DNA of 64,000 nt from Nonomuraea harbinensis (GTDB lineage Bacteria; Actinomycetota; Actinomycetes; Streptosporangiales; Streptosporangiaceae): NCBI RefSeq assembly GCF_019396385.1, contig NZ_JAHKRN010000021.1, positions 1 to 64,000 on the forward strand, given 5' to 3'. The position numbers and the translations under genes were made by a program. Each line of letters starts with the position of its first letter. Position 1 is the stretch's first letter. Shown here piece by piece: positions 39,407 through 47,683 of this stretch. The notes below the pieces were generated by a model, which made no database searches, was not told the DNA's origin, and saw nothing but the letters and a program-made list of their open reading frames with translations.

Positions 39407-39907
39407 TTAGAAACGGCGGCACTGGCCTTCCTTGTCGCCCTCCACACGGTTGCCCTTGCCGGTGGGCGCGGGGCGGTTCTCCTCGCACTGGAGGTTGCCG
39501 CCGACCTTGTTCTTGTAGATCTTGACCCGGCCGCGGTTCTCCTCGATCTGGATGTCGCCGTCCACCCGGGCCGAGCTGACGGTGACGGTCCCGCTCTCCT
39601 TGACCTGGATGTTGCCGTCCACCTTCGAGCCCTTGGTCACCGACACGCGCCGCGCCTCCTCGGCCTGGATGTCGCCGTCCACCCGGATGCCGCGCGCTAC
39701 AAGGGTGGCGCCCTCGCCCACCTTGACGTTGCCGTCCACCTTCGTACCGACGAGCGTGCACTTCTTGCCCTTGGGCACCTTGATGTCGCCGTCGACGGAC
39801 ACCGCGCGGATGACGCCCCGGCACGTCCGGTCGTCCGCGTAGGCGGGAGCGGCGGCGAAAACGGAGCCGAGCAGGGCGCCGGCCAGAACCAGGGAGATCT
39901 TCTTCAT
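39407..39907 (-). CDS. Secreted repeat protein with VDG[DN] beta-helix-like repeats
   Basis: A 166-residue exported protein. Residues 1-24 are a signal peptide (MKKISLVLAGALLGSVFAAA, cut near AYA-DD). The mature part is a chain of seven ~19-20-residue repeats each opening V-D/G/E-G-D/N (VDGDIKV, VDGNVKV, VDGDIQA, VDGNIQV, VDGDIQI, VGGNLQC, VEGDKEG), a spacing that suits a short beta-solenoid. Four Cys could form disulfides. No catalytic motif. Function unknown; perhaps surface or matrix associated. Confidence 0.75.
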   Translation of the reverse strand: MKKISLVLAGALLGSVFAAAPAYADDRTCRGVIRAVSVDGDIKVPKGKKCTLVGTKVDGNVKVGEGATLVARGIRVDGDIQAEEARRVSVTKGSKVDGNIQVKESGTVTVSSARVDGDIQIEENRGRVKIYKNKVGGNLQCEENRPAPTGKGNRVEGDKEGQCRRF

Positions 39908-40022
39908 GTCAGTCCTCTTTCTCGTTCGTACTGGTTAAAGCCTTTCGTTCCGTGGTGAGCGGTCAGTGAGCGGAAGATGAGGGCGCTCTCATCTGTCGGT
40001 GGCGTCTCGTACGGTGTGGAGG

Positions 40023-40598
40023 GTGACCGAGAAGGAGATCCTGCGCGCGAGCCTCCAAGAGGTACGCGACGCGATGCTGTTCAAGCTCGACGGGCTGAGC
40101 GACGCCGACATGCGGATGCCCATGGTGCCCTCGGGCACCAACCTGCTCGGCCTGGTCAAACACCTGGCCGGCCTGGAGTACGGCTATCTGGGCGAGGTGT
40201 TCGGGCGGCCAGCGCCGGAGCGGATGTCATGGCAAGACGACGGCACCATCTGGGACGGCGCCGACATGTGGGCGGCCGAAGGCGAGACCACCGACTACCT
40301 CACCGGCCTCTACCGCCGCGCCTGCACCCACGCCGACGAGACCATCGAGGCCCTCGACCTCGCCGCCGTCGGCACCGTCCCGTGGTGGCCGGAGGGGCGC
40401 AGGGAGGCGTCGCTGCGGCAGCTGGTGGTCCGCATGATCCAGGAGACGTCCCGGCACGCCGGCCACGCCGACATCATCAGGGAGCTCATCGACGGCTCGG
40501 GCGGGCGCCACCCGGGCGACACGTCCTTCCCTGAGCCGGGCGACCCTTACTGGCGTGACTACGCCACCCGCATCCGTGAAGCGGCATCCAAGGCCTGA
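40023..40598 (+). CDS. DinB family protein (DUF664 type)
   Basis: From GTG 40023 (GGAGG-like site) about 191 residues of a DinB four-helix bundle: LFKLDGLSDADMRMPMVPSG, LLGLVKHLAGLEYGYLGEVF with the first metal His, and LRQLVVRMIQETSRHAGHAD with the H-x-x-x-H pair. Metal-dependent thiol (mycothiol or bacillithiol) transferases belong to this fold; the exact activity is unknown. Confidence 0.88.
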   Translation: MTEKEILRASLQEVRDAMLFKLDGLSDADMRMPMVPSGTNLLGLVKHLAGLEYGYLGEVFGRPAPERMSWQDDGTIWDGADMWAAEGETTDYLTGLYRRACTHADETIEALDLAAVGTVPWWPEGRREASLRQLVVRMIQETSRHAGHADIIRELIDGSGGRHPGDTSFPEPGDPYWRDYATRIREAASKA

Positions 40599-40780
40599 CC
40601 CCTGGACCAGAGTCGCAGCTGAGCCGTTCTTCTGAGGCGCCTCCGGCGCAACCCCGGCGCCTGCGGCGCCCAAAGGGCTTCGCCCAGCGGGCGCTTCGCG
40701 CATTGCAGCTCAGGCGTTCCCACAAGGCGCCTTCGGCCTCCGTGCCTTCGGCGCTGACGGGCTTCGCCTTTCAAGCGCTT
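40599..40780. repeat. REP-like palindromic repeat region
   Basis: Holds a third copy (40611-40675: CAGCTGAGCCG..GAGGCGCCTCCGGCGCAACC..CTGCGGCGCC) of the repeat at 29357/29590, then further GGCTTCGCC- and GGCGCCTTCGGC-type palindromes to about 40780. Non-coding. It runs directly into a LuxR-HTH fragment. Confidence 0.7.
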
Positions 40781-40898
40781 CGCGCAGACCGTGCGCAACC
40801 ACGTCGCCGCCATCCTCGCCAAGCTCCAGGCGCGCGACCGTGCCGCGCTCGTCGCGCGCGCCCGCGACCGGGGACTCGGGCAGCATCCGGTCGAGTGA
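40781..40898 (+). pseudogene. C-terminal fragment of a LuxR/NarL-type regulator
   Basis: The frame FAQTVRNHVAAILAKLQARD and RAALVARARDRGLGQHPVE to TGA 40896-40898 is the recognition helix and end of a LuxR-type HTH. Everything before it has been replaced by the REP-like palindromes, so this is a truncated relic of a response regulator. Confidence 0.75.
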
Positions 40899-41039
40899 CG
40901 TCGCGCGCGGTCGACGATCGGCGCCTGCGCCGCGTCCCGGGACCTTGCCTGACTCGGGTGAGTCAAAACTCTTGTGATCCATCCGTGGCACGCCGACGAA
41001 TCAGAGTCTGCTTCGCCAAGTCGACGAAAGGACTCTGCG

Positions 41040-42179
41040 ATGAAGCATCCACGCCACTGGTTACGCCGGCCACTCGCGGCAGGCACCGCCCTGGCACTCA
41101 CTCTGGGCCTGCTGGCCTTCGGTTCTCCCGCTGCGGCGGCCGGTCCTCCTCCGCCCGCCTACGCTGCCGGCCTGCCCGACCTGAGCACTCCGCGCGTGGC
41201 CCACGACTACACCCTCACCCGGTCGGCCAAGGGGGTGGCGGCGCGCGGCGCGGACGGCTCCTTGCTGTACAGCACGTTCTCGGGCGGTGTGTTCGGCCCC
41301 TTCCAGTCGCTGGGAGGGGTCATCGTCGGTGACCCGAACGTCGTGGTGACCTCCTACGGCACCGAGTTCTACGTCCGCGGCACCGATGACCAGGTCTACA
41401 CCAACACCATCACCCCGTCCGGCGTGGTCACCGGCTACTCCATCGTGCCTGGTCTGAGGGTGACCGGCGAGGTCGAGGCGATCGTCGCCTTCGACGAGCC
41501 GCCCGCCAGCGTCAAACTCTTCGCCCGGGGCACCGATGGCGCGGTGTGGACGAACGTCCGCCGCAACGGAGCCTGGGTGGGCTGGCGCAGCCTCGGCGGT
41601 TTCGCCACCAGTGACATCACCGCCAGCCGCGGGTTCTTCACTCTTCCCTTCAACGTCCGCGTCTTCGTCCGGGGCAGTGACAACCGCGTCTACTTCAGCA
41701 ATGTGAGCGCGAACACCGCCACTGCCTTCGAGCCGATCGGCGACCTGCGGGTCAACAGCAACATCGCCGTCCGCGACGACTTCGGCATCAACGCGTACGA
41801 GATCGCGGCCCGGGGCGAGGACAACCGGGTGTGGACCATGAACCTCGTCACCATAGGCGCCACCTGGCAGCCGCTGGACGGCCTCACCGCGACCAGCGAC
41901 ATCGCGCTCGCCACCAACTTCCTGTACGTCCGCGGGCCCGACAACGCCGTCTACGCCTACCGGCGTGACCGCGTCGTGGGCTACGAGCGGGTCGACGGCG
42001 AGGCGACCGGCAATCCCGCGGCCTTCGCCACCGCCCCCAACGGCGGCCCTTACGACCAGACCCTGCTGGCCCGGCTGACCTCCGGCGCGCTGGCGTCCAA
42101 CTTCCGGCCGTACGTCAACGGCCAGCCGGCCGGCCAGTTCGGCGGCTACACCACCATCGCCGGTCCCCTTGTCGACTGA
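41040..42179 (+). CDS. Secreted PLL-like beta-propeller protein
   Basis: A 379-residue exported protein from ATG 41040 (AAAGGA site). The signal peptide has a twin-Arg-like start (HWLRRPLAAGTALALTLGLL, cut after AAA-A near residue 37). The rest is six to seven repeats of about 50 residues built on a-RG-x-D-x-x-V-Y/W (ARGADGSLLYS, VRGTDDQVYTN, ARGTDGAVWTN, VRGSDNRVYFS, ARGEDNRVWTM, VRGPDNAVYAY), the signature of PLL/tectonin-type sugar-binding propellers. Probably a secreted lectin. A strong terminator follows. Confidence 0.85.
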   Translation: MKHPRHWLRRPLAAGTALALTLGLLAFGSPAAAAGPPPPAYAAGLPDLSTPRVAHDYTLTRSAKGVAARGADGSLLYSTFSGGVFGPFQSLGGVIVGDPNVVVTSYGTEFYVRGTDDQVYTNTITPSGVVTGYSIVPGLRVTGEVEAIVAFDEPPASVKLFARGTDGAVWTNVRRNGAWVGWRSLGGFATSDITASRGFFTLPFNVRVFVRGSDNRVYFSNVSANTATAFEPIGDLRVNSNIAVRDDFGINAYEIAARGEDNRVWTMNLVTIGATWQPLDGLTATSDIALATNFLYVRGPDNAVYAYRRDRVVGYERVDGEATGNPAAFATAPNGGPYDQTLLARLTSGALASNFRPYVNGQPAGQFGGYTTIAGPLVD

Positions 42180-42190
42180 TTCCCCGATCG

Positions 42191-42214
42191 GTGGCCGGGG
42201 TAGCCCCCGGCCAC
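42191..42214 (+). terminator. Terminator of the propeller gene
   Basis: Perfect 10-bp stem GTGGCCGGGG (42191-42200), loop TAGC, CCCCGGCCAC (42205-42214), 12 nt after the stop codon. Confidence 0.8.
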
Positions 42215-42435
42215 ACGGCACGCCGTCCTCCTCGCGGACTACCGCGCCCCGGAATCTGATCAGCCTGGGCGTCGCCGTCATGAGGCCAGCTCGCGTGCCC
42301 GCGAGCGCTCCGTGAGGGTTCGCGACGAGGACGACGCCGCCGGCCGCACCACCTCCCGATCACCCCCCTATCGGTACCACGCGCCGGCACGAGTGCTCTG
42401 ACTATGGTGGATGCTCAAAGATCGAGGGAGTGGCG

Positions 42436-43035
42436 ATGTCGGTGGTGCGGCTGCTGGTGCTCGGGGCCGTGCGGCGGCGCGGCAGCGCGCACGGCTACCA
42501 GGTCCGCTCCGACCTGGAGTCGTGGGGCGCGCACGAGTGGGCGGGGCTCAAGCCGGGCTCGATCTACCACGCGCTGCGCCAGATGGCCGTCGAGGGACTG
42601 CTGCGCGCGGACGAGGAGGCGCCCAGCACCGCCGGCGGCCCGCCCCGGATCGACTACGAGATCACCGAGGCGGGCGAGGCCGACTACTTCGCGCTGCTCC
42701 GCCACGCGCTCTCCAAGGCCGACCAGCGGCTCGACATGCTGAGCGCCGGAGCCGGCCTGATGGACGACCTGCCCAGGGCCGAGGCGGTCGAGCTGCTGAA
42801 GACGCGGGTGCGGGCGCTGGAGGAGTGGCGTTCCCGGGTCCGGCGCGACTGGTCGCCGGACGAGGACCCGGAGGCGTGGGGCATGGTGGGGGAGGTGCTC
42901 GGCATGTGGGTGCACACCGCCGAGAGCGCCGCCGAGTGGACCCGCGGCCTCATCGAGCGCCTGGAGCGCGGCGCGTACGTGATGGCGGGCGAGAACCCCC
43001 GCGCGCCGGTCAGTCGTCCAGGCCGCGGGCGCTGA
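42436..43035 (+). CDS. PadR family regulator
   Basis: A 199-residue PadR protein: N-terminal winged helix (RLLVLGAVRRRGSAHGYQVR, GLKPGSIYHALRQMAVEGLL, PRIDYEITEAGEADYFALL) and a C-terminal helical Vir_act_alpha_C-type dimerisation domain. ATG 42436 has GAGGGAG at good spacing. It converges with and overlaps the biotin-transport gene at 43010 by 26 nt. Target unknown. Confidence 0.9.
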   Translation: MSVVRLLVLGAVRRRGSAHGYQVRSDLESWGAHEWAGLKPGSIYHALRQMAVEGLLRADEEAPSTAGGPPRIDYEITEAGEADYFALLRHALSKADQRLDMLSAGAGLMDDLPRAEAVELLKTRVRALEEWRSRVRRDWSPDEDPEAWGMVGEVLGMWVHTAESAAEWTRGLIERLERGAYVMAGENPRAPVSRPGRGR

Positions 43036-43615
43036 GTGCTTCGCCCAGGGCGTCGGCGTGCCGCAGCGCGCCCACCACCAGCGGCACCGCGAACGCGCGC
43101 ATGCTCCACTCGACGCCCCTGGCCCGCTGCGCCTCCCGTACGCGGGTGGCGAGCGCGGCGATGACCGGGATGCTGCGGATGGTGAGCGAGAGCAGCAGCG
43201 ACAGCCGGAACGGGTCCAGCCCCACCCGCCGGGCGGGCCGCAGGGCGCGCTCCAGCGTGGCCATCATGGCCGAGGTCCTGGTCGTCAGCGTGACCAGCCC
43301 GGCCAGCGCGACCGCCAGCACGATCCGGGACGTCACCAGGACCGCGGCCGACGGACCGGCGAGGACGAGCTGGATCACGAACAGCGCCGCCACGAACCAG
43401 AGGACCGGCCGCACCTGCGCCCACGCCGCTGCCGCGCCCACCCGCGCGACCGCGTACAGCAGCACGACCACCACGGCCGCGCCCGCCATCGCCCACACGC
43501 TGGGCAGCAGGATCAGCCCGGTGCAGCAGACCGCCAGAACCGCCAGCTTGGCCCCGGTCGGCATCCGGTGCAGGAACGAGTCGCCCGGCACGTAAGCGCC
43601 GGTGAGGGCGTTCAC
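43010..43615 (-). CDS. bioN: ECF transporter T component (BioN-like)
   Basis: A 201-residue EcfT/CbiQ-type membrane protein: YVPGDSFLHRMPTGAKLAVL, several helices, then the two coupling motifs near the C-terminus (ALRPARRVGLDPFRLSLLLS and REAQRARGVEWSMRAFAVPL, the A-R-G box). It joins the ATPase to the substrate-binding BioY. Its start overlaps the EcfA stop by 4 nt. Grouped with bioY at 47096 it should serve biotin uptake. Confidence 0.9.
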   Translation of the reverse strand: MNALTGAYVPGDSFLHRMPTGAKLAVLAVCCTGLILLPSVWAMAGAAVVVVLLYAVARVGAAAAWAQVRPVLWFVAALFVIQLVLAGPSAAVLVTSRIVLAVALAGLVTLTTRTSAMMATLERALRPARRVGLDPFRLSLLLSLTIRSIPVIAALATRVREAQRARGVEWSMRAFAVPLVVGALRHADALGEALSARGLDD

Positions 43616-44286
43616 GCCATCAACCCGCGGTAGTGGCCGATCGCCTCGTCCGGCGGCGCGTCGGCGACCACCCTGCCGTCGTCCAGCACCAGCACCCGGT
43701 CGAAGTCCGCCAGCAGCGACAGGTCATGGGTGACCACCACCACCTGCTGGGGCAGGACGCGCAGGTGCTCGGCCACCAGCCTGGAGTGGCGCAGGTCGAG
43801 CAGCGTCGTCGGCTCGTCCATGATCAGGATCTCCGGCTCCAGCACCAGCACCGAGCAGAGCGCCAGCAACTGTTTCTGCCCGCCGGACAGCTGGTGCGCC
43901 GGATGGTCGGCGTGCCCGGCCAGCCCGTGCCGCTCCAGCACGGCCGCCACCCTGTCCCGCACCTCCTCGGCGGGGAGCTTGTGGCGGCGCAGCGAGAACG
44001 CCACGTCCTCGGCCACGGTCGGCATCACGATCTGCGCGTCCGGGTCGGTGAACAGGAACCCCACCCGCCGCCGGATCTTGGCCGCCTGCCGCCGCGTGTC
44101 GTGACCCAGCACGGTCACCGTCCCCGTGGTGGGCAGCGCCAGCCCGTTGAACAGCCGGGCGAGCGTGCTCTTGCCCGACCCGTTGGCCCCGATCACGCCG
44201 ATCCGCCGCTCGGCCAGCGTCGCGCTCACCCCGCGCAGCACCTCGCGCTCTCCGAGCCGGACACGCACGTCAGCGAGCTCGATCAC
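43612..44286 (-). CDS. bioM: ECF transporter ATPase (BioM-like)
   Basis: A 224-residue ABC ATPase: Walker A IGVIGANGSGKSTLARLFNG, Q-loop VGFLFTDPDAQIV, signature HQLSGGQKQLLALCSVL, Walker B LEPEILIMDEPTTLLDLRHS, switch VVVTHDLSLL. Single ATPase of a group with BioN and BioY. GTG 44286. The 77-bp gap to the thiolase gene contains a second copy of the sequence CACTCACACCACCTCGA (44284-44300 versus 44361-44377), apparently a duplication of the thiolase 3' end. Confidence 0.92.
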   Translation of the reverse strand: MIELADVRVRLGEREVLRGVSATLAERRIGVIGANGSGKSTLARLFNGLALPTTGTVTVLGHDTRRQAAKIRRRVGFLFTDPDAQIVMPTVAEDVAFSLRRHKLPAEEVRDRVAAVLERHGLAGHADHPAHQLSGGQKQLLALCSVLVLEPEILIMDEPTTLLDLRHSRLVAEHLRVLPQQVVVVTHDLSLLADFDRVLVLDDGRVVADAPPDEAIGHYRGLMA

Positions 44287-44363
44287 TCACACCACCTCGA
44301 CCGGACATAGACGTCAGCGAACGCGAGCACTCCGACCACCTCGGCGAGGACGAGCCCTTTCAC

Positions 44364-45566
44364 TCAAACCACCTCGAACAGGGCGGCGACGCCGAGCCCG
44401 CCGCCGACCGCCGCCGTCGCGAGCCCGAGTGTCCCCCGGGGCGCCCCGGCGCGTACCAGCCGGCTGAACAGCCGCGTCACCACGACCGCGCCGCTGGCCC
44501 CCCACGGGTGCCCGAGCGCGATCGCGCCACCGTCCGCGCACACCCGCCCGGCGTCCGCGCCCAGCGGGTCGAGCCCGAGCGCGTCGGTGACGGCCAGCGT
44601 CTGCGCGGCGAACGCCTCCACGATCTCCACCGCCGCCACCCGTTCCAGGCTCGTGCCGGTACGGGCGAGCAGCCGGCGCACGGCGGGCACCGGCCCCCAG
44701 CCGGGCAGCGCCGGATCGCACCCCACCACCGCGCCCGCCACCAGCCGCAGCCCCGGCCTGCCATCACGCAGCCGCTCCGGCACGACGGCCACCGCGGCGG
44801 CGCCGTCGCTGTTGGGCGAGCAGTTGCCCGCGGTCACCGCGCCCCCCGGCACGAACGCCCCGGGCAGCCGCGCCAGCGTCGCCGGGCGCAGCGTCCGCGG
44901 CCGCTGGTCGCTGGAGTGCTCCCCGACCGGGACGATCTCCGCCGCGAACCTGCCCGCCGCCCGGGCGTCCACCGCCTTGGCGTGGCTGGCGGCCGCATAG
45001 GAGTCCTGGCGCTCACGGCTCACGCCGCGCGCCGCGCCGAGGGCCTCCGCCGCTTCCCCCATGTCCGGATCCGGGTGCCCTTCCGGGGCGAAAGGAGCAC
45101 GCTCGTACGGGGACCCGTCCCGAAACGCCCGCACCGGCGCGGTCGACGCGCTCTCGGCGCCCCCGGCGATCACGAACTCCATGTCCCCGCTCCGTACGGC
45201 CTGGGCGGCGATCAGAATGGCGGCCAGCCCGCTCCCGCACTGCCGGTCCACCGTCACCCCCGGCACGCCTTCCCCCAGCCCGGCCCTCAGCGCCGCCACC
45301 CGCGCCACATTCCCTCCGGGCCCCATGCAGTTCCCCAGCACGACGTCCTCTGCGGACGCCTGGGTGACGTGCGCACGCGACAGGTCCCCCGGACCGACAC
45401 CGTCGAGAAGAGTGGGGGTCCTCCCATCGCCGACGGCGTCGCGGGCCACCGCGCCGATCACCGCGGCGGCCAGGGCGTCGACCGTGACCGTTTTGAACGC
45501 GTGGCCGGCGGTGCCGATCGGGGTCCGGCGGGCGGCCACGATCACCGGATCGTGCGGGCCCGTCAT
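44364..45566 (-). CDS. Thiolase-like protein with atypical active site
   Basis: A 400-residue thiolase-fold protein: PVIVAARRTPIGTAGHAFKT, nucleophile in GVTVDRQCGSGLAAILIAAQ, FVIAGGAESAS and GHPWGASGAVVVTRLFSRLV. Two catalytic residues are replaced: the N-E-A-F motif reads IVEAFAAQ (Asn to Val) and the second Cys in the C-x-G-G-G box reads TAAVGGGLG (Cys to Ala). Normal thiolysis or condensation is therefore doubtful; acyl transfer through the first Cys remains possible. It is within the biotin-uptake operon; ATG 45566 lies in a tandem duplication. Confidence 0.88.
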   Translation of the reverse strand: MTGPHDPVIVAARRTPIGTAGHAFKTVTVDALAAAVIGAVARDAVGDGRTPTLLDGVGPGDLSRAHVTQASAEDVVLGNCMGPGGNVARVAALRAGLGEGVPGVTVDRQCGSGLAAILIAAQAVRSGDMEFVIAGGAESASTAPVRAFRDGSPYERAPFAPEGHPDPDMGEAAEALGAARGVSRERQDSYAAASHAKAVDARAAGRFAAEIVPVGEHSSDQRPRTLRPATLARLPGAFVPGGAVTAGNCSPNSDGAAAVAVVPERLRDGRPGLRLVAGAVVGCDPALPGWGPVPAVRRLLARTGTSLERVAAVEIVEAFAAQTLAVTDALGLDPLGADAGRVCADGGAIALGHPWGASGAVVVTRLFSRLVRAGAPRGTLGLATAAVGGGLGVAALFEVV

Positions 45567-45654
45567 GAGAGTCCCCGCAGGTCGGCGTCGCCGGTGGTCG
45601 GGCGGCGCGTCATGGGAGTCTCCGCAGGTCGGGGTCGGTGGTGGTCAGGCGGGC
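45561..45654. repeat. 47-bp tandem duplication at the ligase/thiolase junction
   Basis: 45561-45607 and 45608-45654 are two copies of the same 47 bp with about seven differences (both begin CGTCATG and contain TCCGCAGGTCGG-like sequence). Each copy holds a TCATGA-type stop/start overlap: in copy A the TGA in the ligase frame overlaps the thiolase ATG, in copy B is the ligase's actual stop. The duplication has unlinked an ancestral ATGA translational coupling. Confidence 0.75.
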
Positions 45655-47088
45655 CGCTACCTGGGCGCGGGCGGGCTTGCCGGTCGGGGTGCGGGGGAGG
45701 TCGGTGATCGCGTACCAGCGGCGGGGGCGCTGGGCGGCGGCCAGGCCGTCGCGTGCCACCTTCTCCAGGGTGGCCTTGGACGGGAGCGGGCCGGCGCCGG
45801 CCTCGACCACGGCGGTCACGACCGCTCCCAGCTCGGGGTGCGGGGAACCGACGACCACGACGTCACCCACGCCGGGCGCGCGCCGGAGCACCTCCTCGAC
45901 GTCCTCGGGGACCACCGTCGCGCCGCCGGTCTGGATCGCGCCGTCGCCACGGCCGCGCAGCCGCAGCGGCTCTCCCGGGGTGTACGGATCGGCGAGGTCG
46001 CCGACGCTCATCCACTTGTCCTCGGCCTTGAGCGGGCCCGCCACGCCGCCCAGGTAGCCCTCGGCCAGCCAGGGGGAGCGCGCCCACACCTCACCCAGCG
46101 GCGGCCTGACCTCGATCTCCACTCCGGGGAACGGCCGCAGTCCGCCGCCGTCGGCGTCCACGGCCACGAAGGACAGTTCGGTGGCGCCGTAGTAGGCGAC
46201 CACCCGCACGTCCCCGGCGCGTTCCCGTACCTCGGCCGGGAGCGCGGCCCCGCCCACCACGACGACCCGCAGCGGCGCGTCCTCGGGCAGGGCGTCCAGC
46301 AGCCGTGGCAGCAGGTGCGGCACCACGTGCACCGCCGTCGCCCGCCGCGCCAGCTCCGGCAGCGACCCCGGCGCCCACCGGCCGGGCGCCAGCACCGTCG
46401 CGCCCACGGCCAGCGCGTGCACGGCCGCGAACCCGTACAGGGAAGACGTCAGCGGCCCCGGGACCAGCACCACATCATCCACGCCGATCCCGGTGATCTC
46501 GCTCACCGGCCCGAACGACCCCGTCCACGACTCCCGCGTACGGACGACGGCACGCGGCCGCCCCGTGCTCCCCGAACTGAAACACGCCCACGCCAGATCA
46601 CCAGGCGACGGCGCGAACCATCCCCCGCCGGGCAAGGACCGGGTGACCGGCCCCGCCGAGCCGACCCCGGCGAGGTGGGTCTGTGCGCCCGGGTCGGTCG
46701 GACCGGTGGTGAGCAGGGTCTCGACGAGGAGGTCCGCTGGGACGCCGTCGCGCAGGGCTGGCTCGTACAGCAGTGGTGTGGCCCCCGTCAGGTCGGCGGC
46801 CAGGATGGCGATCAGCTGGTCGACGGGGTCACGCAGGCAGATGCCCACGACCGGCGCCCTCGTCCGGGCAGCCGCCGTGATGGCGCGCCCGTCCGCCGGG
46901 GGCGGGGAGGCCGCCGGTGGGGTGGCCCGAGCAGGGATCGGCCGGAGGAGGGCGGCCGTGAGGGACGCCGCCTCTTCCCTCGCGCGACGGGCCAGGGCGC
47001 CGTACGTGATGTCGCCGTACGGGCCGGAGATCGCGACCCGGTCGGGGTGGGTGGAGGCGTGCCGGATGACCTGTGCTGCGACTGGCAT
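45610..47088 (-). CDS. Adenylate-forming acyl-CoA ligase-like protein
   Basis: A 492-residue class I adenylate-forming enzyme: phosphate loop LAWACFSSGSTGRPRAVVRT, VVAYYGATELSFVAVD (Y-G-x-T-E), WMSVGDLADPY, RGRGDGAIQTGGATVVPEDVE (hinge), and the catalytic Lys in PRTPTGKPARAQVA. So it should activate a carboxylic acid as AMP ester, then probably CoA thioester. Flanked by bioY and a thiolase-like gene, so biotin, pimelate or a biotin precursor are candidate acids; inference. It stops 8 nt after the bioY end on the same strand (7-nt gap). Confidence 0.87.
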   Translation of the reverse strand: MPVAAQVIRHASTHPDRVAISGPYGDITYGALARRAREEAASLTAALLRPIPARATPPAASPPPADGRAITAAARTRAPVVGICLRDPVDQLIAILAADLTGATPLLYEPALRDGVPADLLVETLLTTGPTDPGAQTHLAGVGSAGPVTRSLPGGGWFAPSPGDLAWACFSSGSTGRPRAVVRTRESWTGSFGPVSEITGIGVDDVVLVPGPLTSSLYGFAAVHALAVGATVLAPGRWAPGSLPELARRATAVHVVPHLLPRLLDALPEDAPLRVVVVGGAALPAEVRERAGDVRVVAYYGATELSFVAVDADGGGLRPFPGVEIEVRPPLGEVWARSPWLAEGYLGGVAGPLKAEDKWMSVGDLADPYTPGEPLRLRGRGDGAIQTGGATVVPEDVEEVLRRAPGVGDVVVVGSPHPELGAVVTAVVEAGAGPLPSKATLEKVARDGLAAAQRPRRWYAITDLPRTPTGKPARAQVAARLTTTDPDLRRLP

Positions 47089-47095
47089 GCCCCGG

Positions 47096-47683
47096 TCAGC
47101 CCTCCTCGCCGGATCTCGGACGCTTGTGGACGGTGGGGATCGCGCCCGGGTAGGCGCGCTGCACCCCTCGCGCGATCCACGAGGCCAGCACCGCCTTGGC
47201 CAGGTCGCCCGGCACGAAGGTCAGGGTGAACAGGGCCGCGCCGCCCAGCGTGAGATCACCGAAGATCGCGTACACCGGGATGCCGCACAGGTAGATGACC
47301 CCCATGCCGCCGACCAGGCACGCTACCAGCAGCCGTACCATGCTCGGGCTGCGCCCCCCGCGCTCCGCGATCCACCCGGTGACGAACGCGCCCGGCAGCC
47401 ACCCGATCAGGAACCCCGCGGACGGCTGGGTGAAGACGCCGAGCCCGCCCCGGCCCCCGGCCAGGAGCGGCAGCCCCACCGCCACCAGCGCGAGCAGCAC
47501 CAGCACCGCCAGAGCCCCCCGCCGCGAGCCGAGTATCAGCCCGGCCAGCATGACCCCCAGGGTCTGAGCCGTGACGGGCACCAGGCCGCCGAAGAGGCTC
47601 ACCCCCGGAACCAGCCCCAGCACCGCGATCAGCGCGGCGAAGACGGCCACCCGGGCGACGTCTGCAGGGGAGAACCACTTCAT
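47096..47683 (-). CDS. bioY: Biotin transporter BioY (ECF S component)
   Basis: From ATG 47683 (GGAGGAG ribosome site) 195 residues with six helices: VARVAVFAALIAVLGLVPGV, GGLVPVTAQTLGVMLAGLIL, GGRGGLGVFTQPSAGFLIGW, IYLCGIPVYAIFGDL, FVPGDLAKAVLASWIARGVQ. These are the conserved BioY motifs for biotin binding. It heads the operon bioY-ligase-thiolase-bioM-bioN. Confidence 0.95.
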   Translation of the reverse strand: MKWFSPADVARVAVFAALIAVLGLVPGVSLFGGLVPVTAQTLGVMLAGLILGSRRGALAVLVLLALVAVGLPLLAGGRGGLGVFTQPSAGFLIGWLPGAFVTGWIAERGGRSPSMVRLLVACLVGGMGVIYLCGIPVYAIFGDLTLGGAALFTLTFVPGDLAKAVLASWIARGVQRAYPGAIPTVHKRPRSGEEG

